Shown piece by piece: positions 36,929-43,890 of a DNA stretch of 64,000 nucleotides (position 1 is the stretch's first letter; every line of letters begins with the position of its first letter). This stretch comes from Pseudomonadota bacterium. GTDB lineage: Bacteria > Pseudomonadota > Alphaproteobacteria > Dongiales > Dongiaceae. Position numbers and translations under genes: made by a program. The stretch spans positions 124,001-188,000 of the forward strand of contig JAJYUT010000005.1 in NCBI GenBank assembly GCA_021792365.1, given 5' to 3'. Below the pieces are notes generated by a model. That model was not told the origin of the DNA. It ran no database searches and saw only the letters and a list, made by a program, of their open reading frames with translations.

Positions 36929-36956
36929 ATGTAGGTGGGGAATCTCTGATTTCAAG
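36929..36956 (-). promoter_or_regulatory. RpoH (sigma-32)-type promoter of hsp20
   Basis: On the minus strand CTTG, a 17-base spacer, then CCTACAT: the alphaproteobacterial heat-shock promoter pattern. The predicted transcript would begin right at the first ROSE hairpin, which supports both calls. Confidence 0.8.
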
Positions 36957-36995
36957 CGGAGGCATGGGGTGGGTTGACCAGCCCCACCGGCTTCC

Positions 36996-37011
36996 CTAAG
37001 TCTTTGTTAAC
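36996..37011 (+). promoter_or_regulatory. Near-consensus CtrA site upstream of rcdA-like gene
   Basis: CTAA-GTCTTTG-TTAAC differs from the CtrA full site TTAA-N7-TTAAC at one position. It is 93 bases before the DUF1465 start. In Caulobacter rcdA is itself under CtrA control. Confidence 0.45.
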
Positions 37012-37103
37012 GGCTTTCGCCTATTCAGCCTCAGAAAGCTGGAAGCGGCCATGGCCGTCGCCAATCGTCTCTGTACAAGCAGGAATCGGGTCGAGATCGC
37101 CTC

Positions 37104-37550
37104 ATGACGGCCACCGTAGAGTTCTTCGACCGGACGATGATGGAGGCGATGGCTCTACTGGCAGAGACGCGTCGCTACCTCATCGATCGCTCGGAGACCG
37201 AGCGCAAGGGTGTGCCGATCGAGCAGGGCCTGTCGGCCAGCATGGAATCCATGCGGCTGGTGGCGCGGCTTACGCAGGTGCTGGCGTGGCTGCTGACGCA
37301 TCGCGCGGTGCATGCCGGAGAGATGAACCTCGTCGAAGCGACGCGTCCGGACCGCCGACTTGGCGGACGCGAGCTCTGCCTCAACAGCCAGGGCGACGAT
37401 GATCCGGCCATGCCGGAAGAGCTGCGCTCGCTATTGGCGCGCTCGCTGTCGCTCTATCGCCGCATCGCGCGCCTCGACGAGCAGGCCGCGCAGCGCGCCG
37501 CCGATCAGTTGCGCCAGAGCGAGCTGACCTATCCGGGCAAGGGCGCGTGA
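37104..37550 (+). CDS. rcdA: DUF1465 protein, RcdA-type regulator of CtrA degradation
   Basis: 148 aa three-helix protein of the family that includes Caulobacter RcdA, an adaptor that with CpdR and PopA brings CtrA to ClpXP. Seen: FFDRTMMEAMALLAETRRYL, then MRLVARLTQVLAWLLTHRAV and LLARSLSLYRRIARLDEQAA, matching the three long helices. Identity rests on family resemblance; the adaptor role in this organism is inferred. The near-consensus CtrA box upstream fits a feedback circuit. Ends at a bidirectional terminator shared with rpmE. Confidence 0.85.
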   Translation: MTATVEFFDRTMMEAMALLAETRRYLIDRSETERKGVPIEQGLSASMESMRLVARLTQVLAWLLTHRAVHAGEMNLVEATRPDRRLGGRELCLNSQGDDDPAMPEELRSLLARSLSLYRRIARLDEQAAQRAADQLRQSELTYPGKGA

Positions 37551-37562
37551 TCCGCAAATGAA

Positions 37563-37586
37563 AAGGCCGCCCGATCGGGCGGCCTT
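37563..37586. terminator. Perfect-palindrome bidirectional terminator
   Basis: AAGGCCGCCCGA and its exact complement TCGGGCGGCCTT abut, giving a 12-bp inverted repeat between the convergent rcdA-like and rpmE genes. The A/T at each outer end provides short U-tracts on both strands. Confidence 0.8.
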
Positions 37587-37613
37587 GTTCGTCTGCACTC
37601 CCGAGATCGGGGC

Positions 37614-37841
37614 TTACTTCTTCTTCATCGACATGCCCTGGAAGCGCTTGTTGAACTTGGCGAGCTGGCCGCCGCTGTCCATCAAGCGATGCACGCCGGT
37701 CCAGGCCGGATGCGACTTCGGGTCGATGTCGAGATGCATGGTGTCACCCGGCTTGCCATAGGTGGAGCGGGTGGTGAACTTGGTGCCGTCGGTCATCACG
37801 ACATTGATCTCGTGATAATCCGGGTGAATCTTTGCCTTCAT
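37614..37841 (-). CDS. rpmE: 50S ribosomal protein L31, cysteine-free form
   Basis: 75 aa bL31. [20 protein letters not shown] and [20 protein letters not shown] are the family signatures. The zinc-binding Cys residues of the C+ form are absent, as is usual in alphaproteobacteria. A basic tail (GMSMKKK) ends the protein. Divergent from cyaY. Confidence 0.97.
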   Translation of the reverse strand: MKAKIHPDYHEINVVMTDGTKFTTRSTYGKPGDTMHLDIDPKSHPAWTGVHRLMDSGGQLAKFNKRFQGMSMKKK

Positions 37842-37997
37842 GACTTAACTCCTTGAAACTCGGGCGCGGTTATAACGAAGCCGCCCTCCTGTGGCAAGGG
37901 GATGGGGCGGGTGCTCCATCGCCTTGTTTTTGCGACCCGAATTCGTTAATCCCCAGGCGACGCCACTGTCCCAGCATTGTACGGATAGGCATTTCCC

Positions 37998-38324
37998 ATG
38001 AACGAGGCCGAGTTTGAGCGCCGGGCCACCGAGGTTCTCGATGCCCTGTTCGAGCAGATCGAGGACCAGCTGGGCGATTGGCTGGATATCGAGATGACCG
38101 GCGGCATCCTGCAGATCGAGCTGCCGGACGGCGGCGCCTATGTGATCAACAAGCATAGGCCGAACCGCGAGATCTGGATGTCCTCCCCCAAGAGCGGCGC
38201 ATGGCATTTCGCCGCAGGCGCCGATGGCGCCTGGCGCTCGACCCGCGGCACGGAGGAGCTGACCGCTCTGCTGGCTGGCGAGCTCGCCGCGGCATCCGGC
38301 CGCGCCGTGCAACTGCACCTGTAG
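37998..38324 (+). CDS. cyaY: Frataxin-like iron-binding protein CyaY
   Basis: 108 aa. Acidic first helix (MNEAEFERRATEVLDALFEQ then IEDQLGDW), then the conserved strands LQIELPDGGAYVINKHRPNR and REIWMSSPKSGAWHFA, define frataxin. It binds iron and tunes Fe-S cluster assembly by IscS. Followed 20 bases later by the ABC exporter, possibly in the same transcript. Confidence 0.95.
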   Translation: MNEAEFERRATEVLDALFEQIEDQLGDWLDIEMTGGILQIELPDGGAYVINKHRPNREIWMSSPKSGAWHFAAGADGAWRSTRGTEELTALLAGELAAASGRAVQLHL

Positions 38325-38344
38325 GACGGGCTCGCGGACCCCGC

Positions 38345-40165
38345 ATGGCACCACGCTCATCCAGTGACGCGCTCAGCGGCCGGGCCTCCAGCGACCGCGA
38401 GGCCTCGCGCAACTACCGGCTGCTGTTGCGCCTGGCGCGCTTCGCGATGCCCTATCGCTGGCAGATCGCCGGCGCGACCTTGGCGCTGCTGGTCGCCGCC
38501 GCGACGACGCTCGCGCTGGGAGCGGGCCTGCGGCTTCTCATAGACCAAGGCTTCGGCACGAGCGGCGACACCTCCTTGCTCGACCGGGCGGTCCTCATCC
38601 TGTTCGGGGTTTCCGTCGTGCTCGCATGCAGCACCTTCGCCCGGTTCTATCTGGTCTCCTGGGTCGGCGAGCGCGTGGTGGCCGACATCCGCAAGGCGGT
38701 GTTCGACCATATCATCGGCCTCAGCCCCGGCTTCTTCGAGATCACGCGCACGGGCGAGGTGGTGTCGCGCCTGACCACCGACACGACGCTGCTGCAGGTG
38801 GTGGTGGGCTCCTCGGTGTCGATCGCATTGCGCAACACGCTGCTCATCGCCGGCGGCATGGTGATGCTGTTCATCACCAGCCCCAAGCTGACGCTGCTGG
38901 TGCTGGCGGTGGTGCCGCTGGTGGTCGCGCCGATCGTGCTGTTCGGGCGCAAGGTCCGCCGCCTGTCCCGCATCAGCCAGGACAAGATCGCCGAGGTGAG
39001 CGCCGAAGCGAGCGAGGCGCTCTACGGGATCCGCACGGTCCAGGCCTTCGCGCACGAGCCGCATGACCGGGCGCGTTTCGCAGAGCGCACGGAGGAGGCC
39101 TTCTCGACCGCGCTGCTGCGCATCCGCTGGCGCGCGTTCCTCACCGGCATCGTGATCCTGCTGGTGTTCGGATCGATCAGCGTCGTGCTGTGGGTCGGCG
39201 GCGCCGACGTGGTGGGCGGGCGGCTCAGCGCGGGGCAGCTTTCCGCCTTCGTCTTCTATGCCGCCGTGCTGGCTGGCGCCCTGGGTGCGGTCAGCGAGGT
39301 GATCGGCGATCTGCAGCGTGCGGCCGGCGCCATGGAGCGCATCGGCGAGCTGCTGGCGACGACGCCTACCGTGATCGCGCCGAAAGATCCCAAGCCGCTG
39401 CCGCAGCCCAGCCGCGGAGCGATCATGTTCGAGCACGTCACCTTCCACTACCCGTCTCGGCCTAATGTGGCGGCGCTCGACGATTTCACGCTGGCGATCA
39501 GGCCGGGCGAGCGGGTGGCGATCGTCGGTCCTTCGGGCGCCGGCAAGACCACCGTCATGCAACTGCTGCTGCGGTTCTACGATCCGGATTCCGGTATCGT
39601 GCGCTTCGACGGCGTGGATCTGCGGGAGCTTGACCCCGCCGCCCTCCGGCGCGCCATCGGCCAGGTGCCGCAGGACCCGACCATCTTCGGCGCCAGCGCC
39701 CGCGACAACATCCGCTATGCCCGGCCCGATGCCAGTCATGCCGAGGTGCTGGCGGCGGCGAAGGCGGCGCATACGCTGGACTTCCTCGAGCGCCTGCCGC
39801 AGGGCCTGGACACGTTTCTGGGCGAGCGGGGCGTGCGCTTGTCCGGCGGTCAGCGCCAGCGCATCGCGATCGCCCGCGCCATCCTGCGCAACCCGGCCCT
39901 GCTGCTGCTCGACGAGGCGACCAGCGCGCTCGATGCCGAATCCGAGCGCATCGTCCAGGAGGCGCTGGACGAGGTGATGCGGGACCGTACCACGCTCGTG
40001 ATCGCCCATCGCCTTGCCACCGTGCTCAAGGCCGATCGGATCGTGGTCATGGACAAGGGGCGGATCGAAGCCATCGGCACCCATGCTGAATTGATGAAGC
40101 AGGGCGGGTTGTACGCGCATCTGGCGGCCCTGCAGTTCGACCAGCCACGTGCGGAACATAGTTAA
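38345..40165 (+). CDS. MsbA-like ABC exporter (fused membrane and ATPase domains)
   Basis: 606 aa half-transporter working as a dimer. Six membrane segments over residues 35-320, then the ATPase: Walker A IVGPSGAGKTTVMQLLLRFY (about 390), Q-loop GQVPQDPTIFGASARDNI, signature VRLSGGQRQRIAIARAILRN, Walker B ALLLLDEATSALDAESERI, H-loop VIAHRLAT. Lipid A flippase or lipid/drug exporter are the usual roles; the cargo cannot be told. The stop TAA is part of the CtrA site for the next operon. Confidence 0.93.
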   Translation: MAPRSSSDALSGRASSDREASRNYRLLLRLARFAMPYRWQIAGATLALLVAAATTLALGAGLRLLIDQGFGTSGDTSLLDRAVLILFGVSVVLACSTFARFYLVSWVGERVVADIRKAVFDHIIGLSPGFFEITRTGEVVSRLTTDTTLLQVVVGSSVSIALRNTLLIAGGMVMLFITSPKLTLLVLAVVPLVVAPIVLFGRKVRRLSRISQDKIAEVSAEASEALYGIRTVQAFAHEPHDRARFAERTEEAFSTALLRIRWRAFLTGIVILLVFGSISVVLWVGGADVVGGRLSAGQLSAFVFYAAVLAGALGAVSEVIGDLQRAAGAMERIGELLATTPTVIAPKDPKPLPQPSRGAIMFEHVTFHYPSRPNVAALDDFTLAIRPGERVAIVGPSGAGKTTVMQLLLRFYDPDSGIVRFDGVDLRELDPAALRRAIGQVPQDPTIFGASARDNIRYARPDASHAEVLAAAKAAHTLDFLERLPQGLDTFLGERGVRLSGGQRQRIAIARAILRNPALLLLDEATSALDAESERIVQEALDEVMRDRTTLVIAHRLATVLKADRIVVMDKGRIEAIGTHAELMKQGGLYAHLAALQFDQPRAEHS

Positions 40166-40176
40166 CGAACTCTTAA
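40162..40176 (+). promoter_or_regulatory. Perfect CtrA-type site ahead of the TadE/TadG cluster
   Basis: TTAA-CGAACTC-TTAA, an exact TTAA-N7-TTAA match, 106 bases before the first Tad-like gene in an A+T-rich gap. It overlaps the stop codon of the ABC exporter. Confidence 0.55.
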
Positions 40177-40281
40177 TAAGTCTAATTTTATCAAATAGAT
40201 AGGGTATCGTGTTCAGCGCCGGTTCATGTTGACTCGTATAATGCTCTCCGCTCCGACCACAGGAGCGGGCATGAAACCGTG

Positions 40282-41595
40282 ATGCTCAACAAAGGCACCT
40301 TTCTGCGACTTACCTCGGCTTGTCGGAGTTCGCTGAAACGGCTGCGGCACGAAGAGCGCGGCGCGACTGCCATTGCGACGGCGCTCGTCCTGACCGTTCT
40401 TATCGGCTTCATCGGCCTGGGGACCGAGGTCGGGATGTGGTACGCGGAGCGGCGCGCGATGCAGAATGCGGCCGACGCCGCCGCCATGGGCGCTGCCTTC
40501 GAGATCTACAAGAACGGCAAGAACGTGGACGACGGCGCCGTCAGCGACGCCGGCCAGGCGGACGCAGCGCGCAACGGCTTCACCCACGCCGCCGAGGAAG
40601 TGACAGTCGTGGTGAACCGCCCGCCTCTCAGCGGTGACCACGCGGACGAGGACACGGCCGTCGAGATGATTGTCAGCAAGCGGCGACCGTCCCTGTTCGG
40701 GGCGTTCTTCATGGGCGAGTCCGTCAACATCAAGGTGCGCAGCGTGGCGACCGTCAAGGTCGTCAACGTGTACTGTGTCATGGCGCTGTCTCCGCACGAT
40801 GAAGGCGCCATCTTTTTCGGCGGCACGGCCGACGTGCTGCTGAAGAATTGCGGCATCATCGTGAATTCCGACGACGAGAATGGCGCGTTGACTGCGACCG
40901 GCGCCTCGGTGGTCGGCGCGAGCTTCGCGGACGTGGTCGGGGGCATCGACCAGAGCAACAACGCGACGCTGGATTTCGGCGAGATCAATACCGGCGTGGA
41001 TCCCGCCGACGACCCCTATGCTCATCTGGACGTGCCGACCGGCAGCGGCTGCGATTACACCAACTATCAGGTCCCGTCCAACCAGGTGCGGACGCTTTCG
41101 CCCGGTCGCTACTGCAATGGCCTGAAGATCCTGGGGACGGCCCATCTTCAGGCGGGCCAGTACGTCATCGTCGGCGGAGCCCTCGATATCGGGTCGCAGG
41201 CGCATGTCACGACCGATCCGGAGGGCGTCACAATCTTCCTGACCGGCACCGGTACCGACTACGCCCAGGTGACGATCAACGGCGGCGCCCATGTCGAAAT
41301 CATCGCCGCGACCGAAGGCCAGTACATGGGCCTCGCCTTCTTCCAGGACCGGGCTGCGCCGGTGATCAACAGCGGCTCGCCCAACAAGTTCAACGGCGGT
41401 GCGACCATGAACATCACGGGGGCCATCTACATTCCGAGGCAGTCGGTAGCGTTCCGCGGCGGCAACGAGACCACCGGCACCTGCACGCGCATCGTTGCCT
41501 ACATGATCGACTTCACCGGTACCTCGGGCCTTAACACGGATTGCGGCTACGGCTTCGGCACGCCGCAGATCTATCCACCTGTGCTGGCGGAGTAG
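40282..41595 (+). CDS. TadG-related protein with N-terminal Tad domain
   Basis: 437 aa. Residues 20-75 form the Tad (PF13400) region: HEERGATAIATALVLTVLIG as membrane anchor, then GMWYAERRAMQNAADAAAMG. The remaining exported part is Gly/Asn/Thr-rich with repeated short strands (ADVLLKNCGIIVNSDDENGA; GALDIGSQAHVTTD), suggesting a beta-helix or beta-rich extracellular domain. GTG 40279 immediately precedes ATG 40282; either could be used. First gene of the six-gene cluster. Confidence 0.85.
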   Translation: MLNKGTFLRLTSACRSSLKRLRHEERGATAIATALVLTVLIGFIGLGTEVGMWYAERRAMQNAADAAAMGAAFEIYKNGKNVDDGAVSDAGQADAARNGFTHAAEEVTVVVNRPPLSGDHADEDTAVEMIVSKRRPSLFGAFFMGESVNIKVRSVATVKVVNVYCVMALSPHDEGAIFFGGTADVLLKNCGIIVNSDDENGALTATGASVVGASFADVVGGIDQSNNATLDFGEINTGVDPADDPYAHLDVPTGSGCDYTNYQVPSNQVRTLSPGRYCNGLKILGTAHLQAGQYVIVGGALDIGSQAHVTTDPEGVTIFLTGTGTDYAQVTINGGAHVEIIAATEGQYMGLAFFQDRAAPVINSGSPNKFNGGATMNITGAIYIPRQSVAFRGGNETTGTCTRIVAYMIDFTGTSGLNTDCGYGFGTPQIYPPVLAE

Positions 41596-41599
41596 ACCA

Positions 41600-42049
41600 A
41601 TGCGCCGGGCCATCGTTTGCTGCGAGCGCTTCGCCAGGCGTCTCCTCCGAAGCGAGGAGGGCCTGGTTGCCATCGAGTTCGGGATCCTGGCGAGTTTCCT
41701 GATCCTGATGCTGGTCGGCGCGGCCGACCTCGGCTTTGCCGCGCGCCATCGCAGCCAGCTCGAAGGGGCGGTGCGCGCCGGCATCCAGGAGGCGCTGCGG
41801 GGCGGCACCGAGGCGGCGGTCGAATCCGCCGTGCTCGGCTCGACCGACCTGCCGGCGAACCCGGGAGCGACCGTGACGGCGACCAAGCTCTGCTACGATG
41901 ACAGCGGCGAGGACGCAGACTGCGACCTCCCCGACGTGACGGTCTATATGGAGATCAGGCTTCAGCAGGATCATGACTGGCTGTTTGGGTTGCCGGGATT
42001 ATCGGATCCCGCAGCGCTCACGATCATCAATTCCGTGAGGATCGGATGA
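41600..42049 (+). CDS. TadE-family pseudopilin-like protein (a)
   Basis: 149 aa. The pseudopilin-type signature is RSEEGLVAIEFGILASFLIL, with G before the cleaved region and the invariant E after it, followed by a hydrophobic helix and an exported domain containing a Cys pair (KLCYDDSG, ADCDL). Its stop overlaps the next start by ATGA at 42046. TadE proteins are processed by a prepilin peptidase and act as minor pilins in Flp pilus assembly. Confidence 0.87.
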   Translation: MRRAIVCCERFARRLLRSEEGLVAIEFGILASFLILMLVGAADLGFAARHRSQLEGAVRAGIQEALRGGTEAAVESAVLGSTDLPANPGATVTATKLCYDDSGEDADCDLPDVTVYMEIRLQQDHDWLFGLPGLSDPAALTIINSVRIG

Positions 42050-42438
42050 CAAGGTTCCGTCGCCATCGCTTGCTCCGGCTCGGCCGGAACGACCGCGGGA
42101 CGGCGGCGATCGAGTTCGGGCTGGTCGCGCCCATCTTCTTCGCGCTGCTGCTCGGCATCATCGATGTCGGCCGCTACATGTGGACCCTCAACACGACGCA
42201 ATATGCCATCGACCAGGCCATCCGCGCCGGCGTCGTGCGGGGATTGTCTGAGACGGAGGTAGAAGCGAAGGTCAAGCAATCCCTGACCGGCCTCAACGCC
42301 AGCGCCTTCACCGTCACGGCGGTTGTCGGCGCCTCCACACTCGCCATCACCGCCGAGACGACCTACGAGTTCCTGTTTCCGATGTCCTCGTTCAAGGACA
42401 CCACCACGATCAGCCTGCGCACGGAGATGCCCAGATAG
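42046..42438 (+). CDS. TadE-family pseudopilin-like protein (b)
   Basis: 130 aa. RNDRGTAAIEFGLVAPIFFA is the processing and membrane segment, followed by LLLGIIDVGRYMWTLNTTQY. Translationally coupled to the previous gene. The exported part is short and lacks Cys. Last gene of the first sub-cluster. Confidence 0.87.
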   Translation: MTRFRRHRLLRLGRNDRGTAAIEFGLVAPIFFALLLGIIDVGRYMWTLNTTQYAIDQAIRAGVVRGLSETEVEAKVKQSLTGLNASAFTVTAVVGASTLAITAETTYEFLFPMSSFKDTTTISLRTEMPR

Positions 42439-42462
42439 CGTTCCAGCCCCGAACTGCGCTCT

Positions 42463-42477
42463 TTAACCAAGCTTGAA
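42463..42477 (+). promoter_or_regulatory. Possible degenerate CtrA site
   Basis: TTAA-CCAAGCT-TGAA differs from TTAA-N7-TTAA at one base. It sits in the 244-base gap that splits the cluster, where an A+T-rich stretch at 42595-42615 is also seen. Probably a second promoter region. Confidence 0.35.
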
Positions 42478-42682
42478 CCCACGCTGCCGCCGAACGCACA
42501 TCGTTATGTGGCGATCGGCAGGCCCGTTCACCTGCCATTCATGTTTTCTTAAGACGCCGGGCGCAGAAATGAGGCGCTAAGTAACTGCGTCTGCGAAGAA
42601 AACTAAAATTTTATTGATCGGGCCCGATCGAACGTAATGGGGCTCGAGATCGGCATCGGATGGTGGTTCGGGAAGCAAAGCC

Positions 42683-43306
42683 ATGTGGAAGCACCACGCC
42701 AGTGGAGAGGACCAACGGCCGCACCGCCCGTCTTTCTTGCGGTGGCGCGGCCTGATCCTGCGGCGCCTGCGACAGGATGAAGGCGGCGCTACGGCGATCG
42801 AGTTCTCCTTCATCGCCATCGGCCTCTTCTACATCATCATCGGCATCGTCGAGTTCGCCATGTGCATCACGGTCGGCAATTCGCTGGAGGCCGCGACGAA
42901 CCTGTCGTCGCGCCTCGGCAAGACCGGCTATGTCGACGAGCAGGCGCAACTCACCCAAGAGGAAACCATCTACGCGGAGATCGAGCGCCGCGTCGGCCCG
43001 ATGATCGACATGGACAAGCTCGACATCGATCACGAGGTCTACAACGACTTCGAGAGCTTGACCAATCCGGACATCCTTGAGGACGGCAACGGCGACGGGG
43101 ATACCGACGATCCGGGCGAATGGACGGATGTCGACGGCGACGGCTTCAAGGACGGCGCCGACGGCGTCGGGGGCTCGGGCAGCGTCGTCGTCTACCGCAT
43201 CAGCTATCCGTGGGAGCTCATGACGCCGCTCATCGGCCAGTTCGTCGGCGACGACGGCACCATCACGCTGACCGCGTATTCGGTCGTCAAGAACGAGCCC
43301 TATTGA
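42683..43306 (+). CDS. TadE-family pseudopilin-like protein (c)
   Basis: 207 aa. QDEGGATAIEFSFIAIGLFY is the signature. The exported part includes an Asp/Gly-rich run (DGNGDGDTDDPGEW then DVDGDGFKDGADGVGG) that resembles EF-hand-like or thrombospondin-type calcium-binding loops, which could stabilise the extracellular domain. Starts the second sub-cluster. Confidence 0.86.
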   Translation: MWKHHASGEDQRPHRPSFLRWRGLILRRLRQDEGGATAIEFSFIAIGLFYIIIGIVEFAMCITVGNSLEAATNLSSRLGKTGYVDEQAQLTQEETIYAEIERRVGPMIDMDKLDIDHEVYNDFESLTNPDILEDGNGDGDTDDPGEWTDVDGDGFKDGADGVGGSGSVVVYRISYPWELMTPLIGQFVGDDGTITLTAYSVVKNEPY

Positions 43307-43317
43307 GGGATACAGCC

Positions 43318-43890
43318 ATGCGCAATCGGCTTCACAGAATCTGGCGGGACAACCGCGGCGTCGCGGCGATCGAGTTCGGGCTCGTCCTCCCGGTCCTGGT
43401 CGTCCTGTTCATCGGCTGTCTCGAGGTCACCTTCAAGATCTGGTCGACGCAGAAGGCGGAGAAGCTTGCGGTGACGCTTGCCGACGTCATCGCGCAGTCG
43501 CAGGAAGTCACGGTAAGCGACCTCCAGTCGCTCGTCACCTCGATCGACAAGATCATGGAGCCGTTCCCCTTCGGCAACAACGGCGTCGTCTACATCAGCT
43601 CCGTCTACCTGCCTCAGCCCGAGGACGACGAGGACGATCCGGGCGACCCGATCGTCAACTGGCAGTACAAGAAGGGCGCATTCTCCGCCGTCAGCAGGGT
43701 CGGCGTTGAGAACGGCGTTGCGGACCTGCCCAACGGGTTCAGCCTCGCCGTGCGCGATAACGTCATCGTCGCCGAGGTGATCTACAAATACACGCCGATC
43801 GCGCCGGGCGTCATGTTCGACGAGGCCACGATCTATCGCCGCGCGTTCTTCAAGCCGCGCCTCGGCGCCCTGACCGACAAACCGATATGA
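43318..43890 (+). CDS. TadE-family pseudopilin-like protein (d)
   Basis: 190 aa. WRDNRGVAAIEFGLVLPVLV is the signature, then a C-terminal exported domain with an acidic loop PEDDEDDPGDP. The ATG at 43318 lies 12 bases after the preceding stop. Its stop overlaps the vWA gene start (ATGA at 43887). Confidence 0.87.
   Translation: MRNRLHRIWRDNRGVAAIEFGLVLPVLVVLFIGCLEVTFKIWSTQKAEKLAVTLADVIAQSQEVTVSDLQSLVTSIDKIMEPFPFGNNGVVYISSVYLPQPEDDEDDPGDPIVNWQYKKGAFSAVSRVGVENGVADLPNGFSLAVRDNVIVAEVIYKYTPIAPGVMFDEATIYRRAFFKPRLGALTDKPI

Noticed and set aside
40229-40242. TTGACT and TATAAT as a sigma-70 promoter for the Tad-type cluster
   Set aside because: Only two bases separate the hexamers instead of about 17, so they cannot be one promoter. 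TATAAT alone may still serve as a -10 box.
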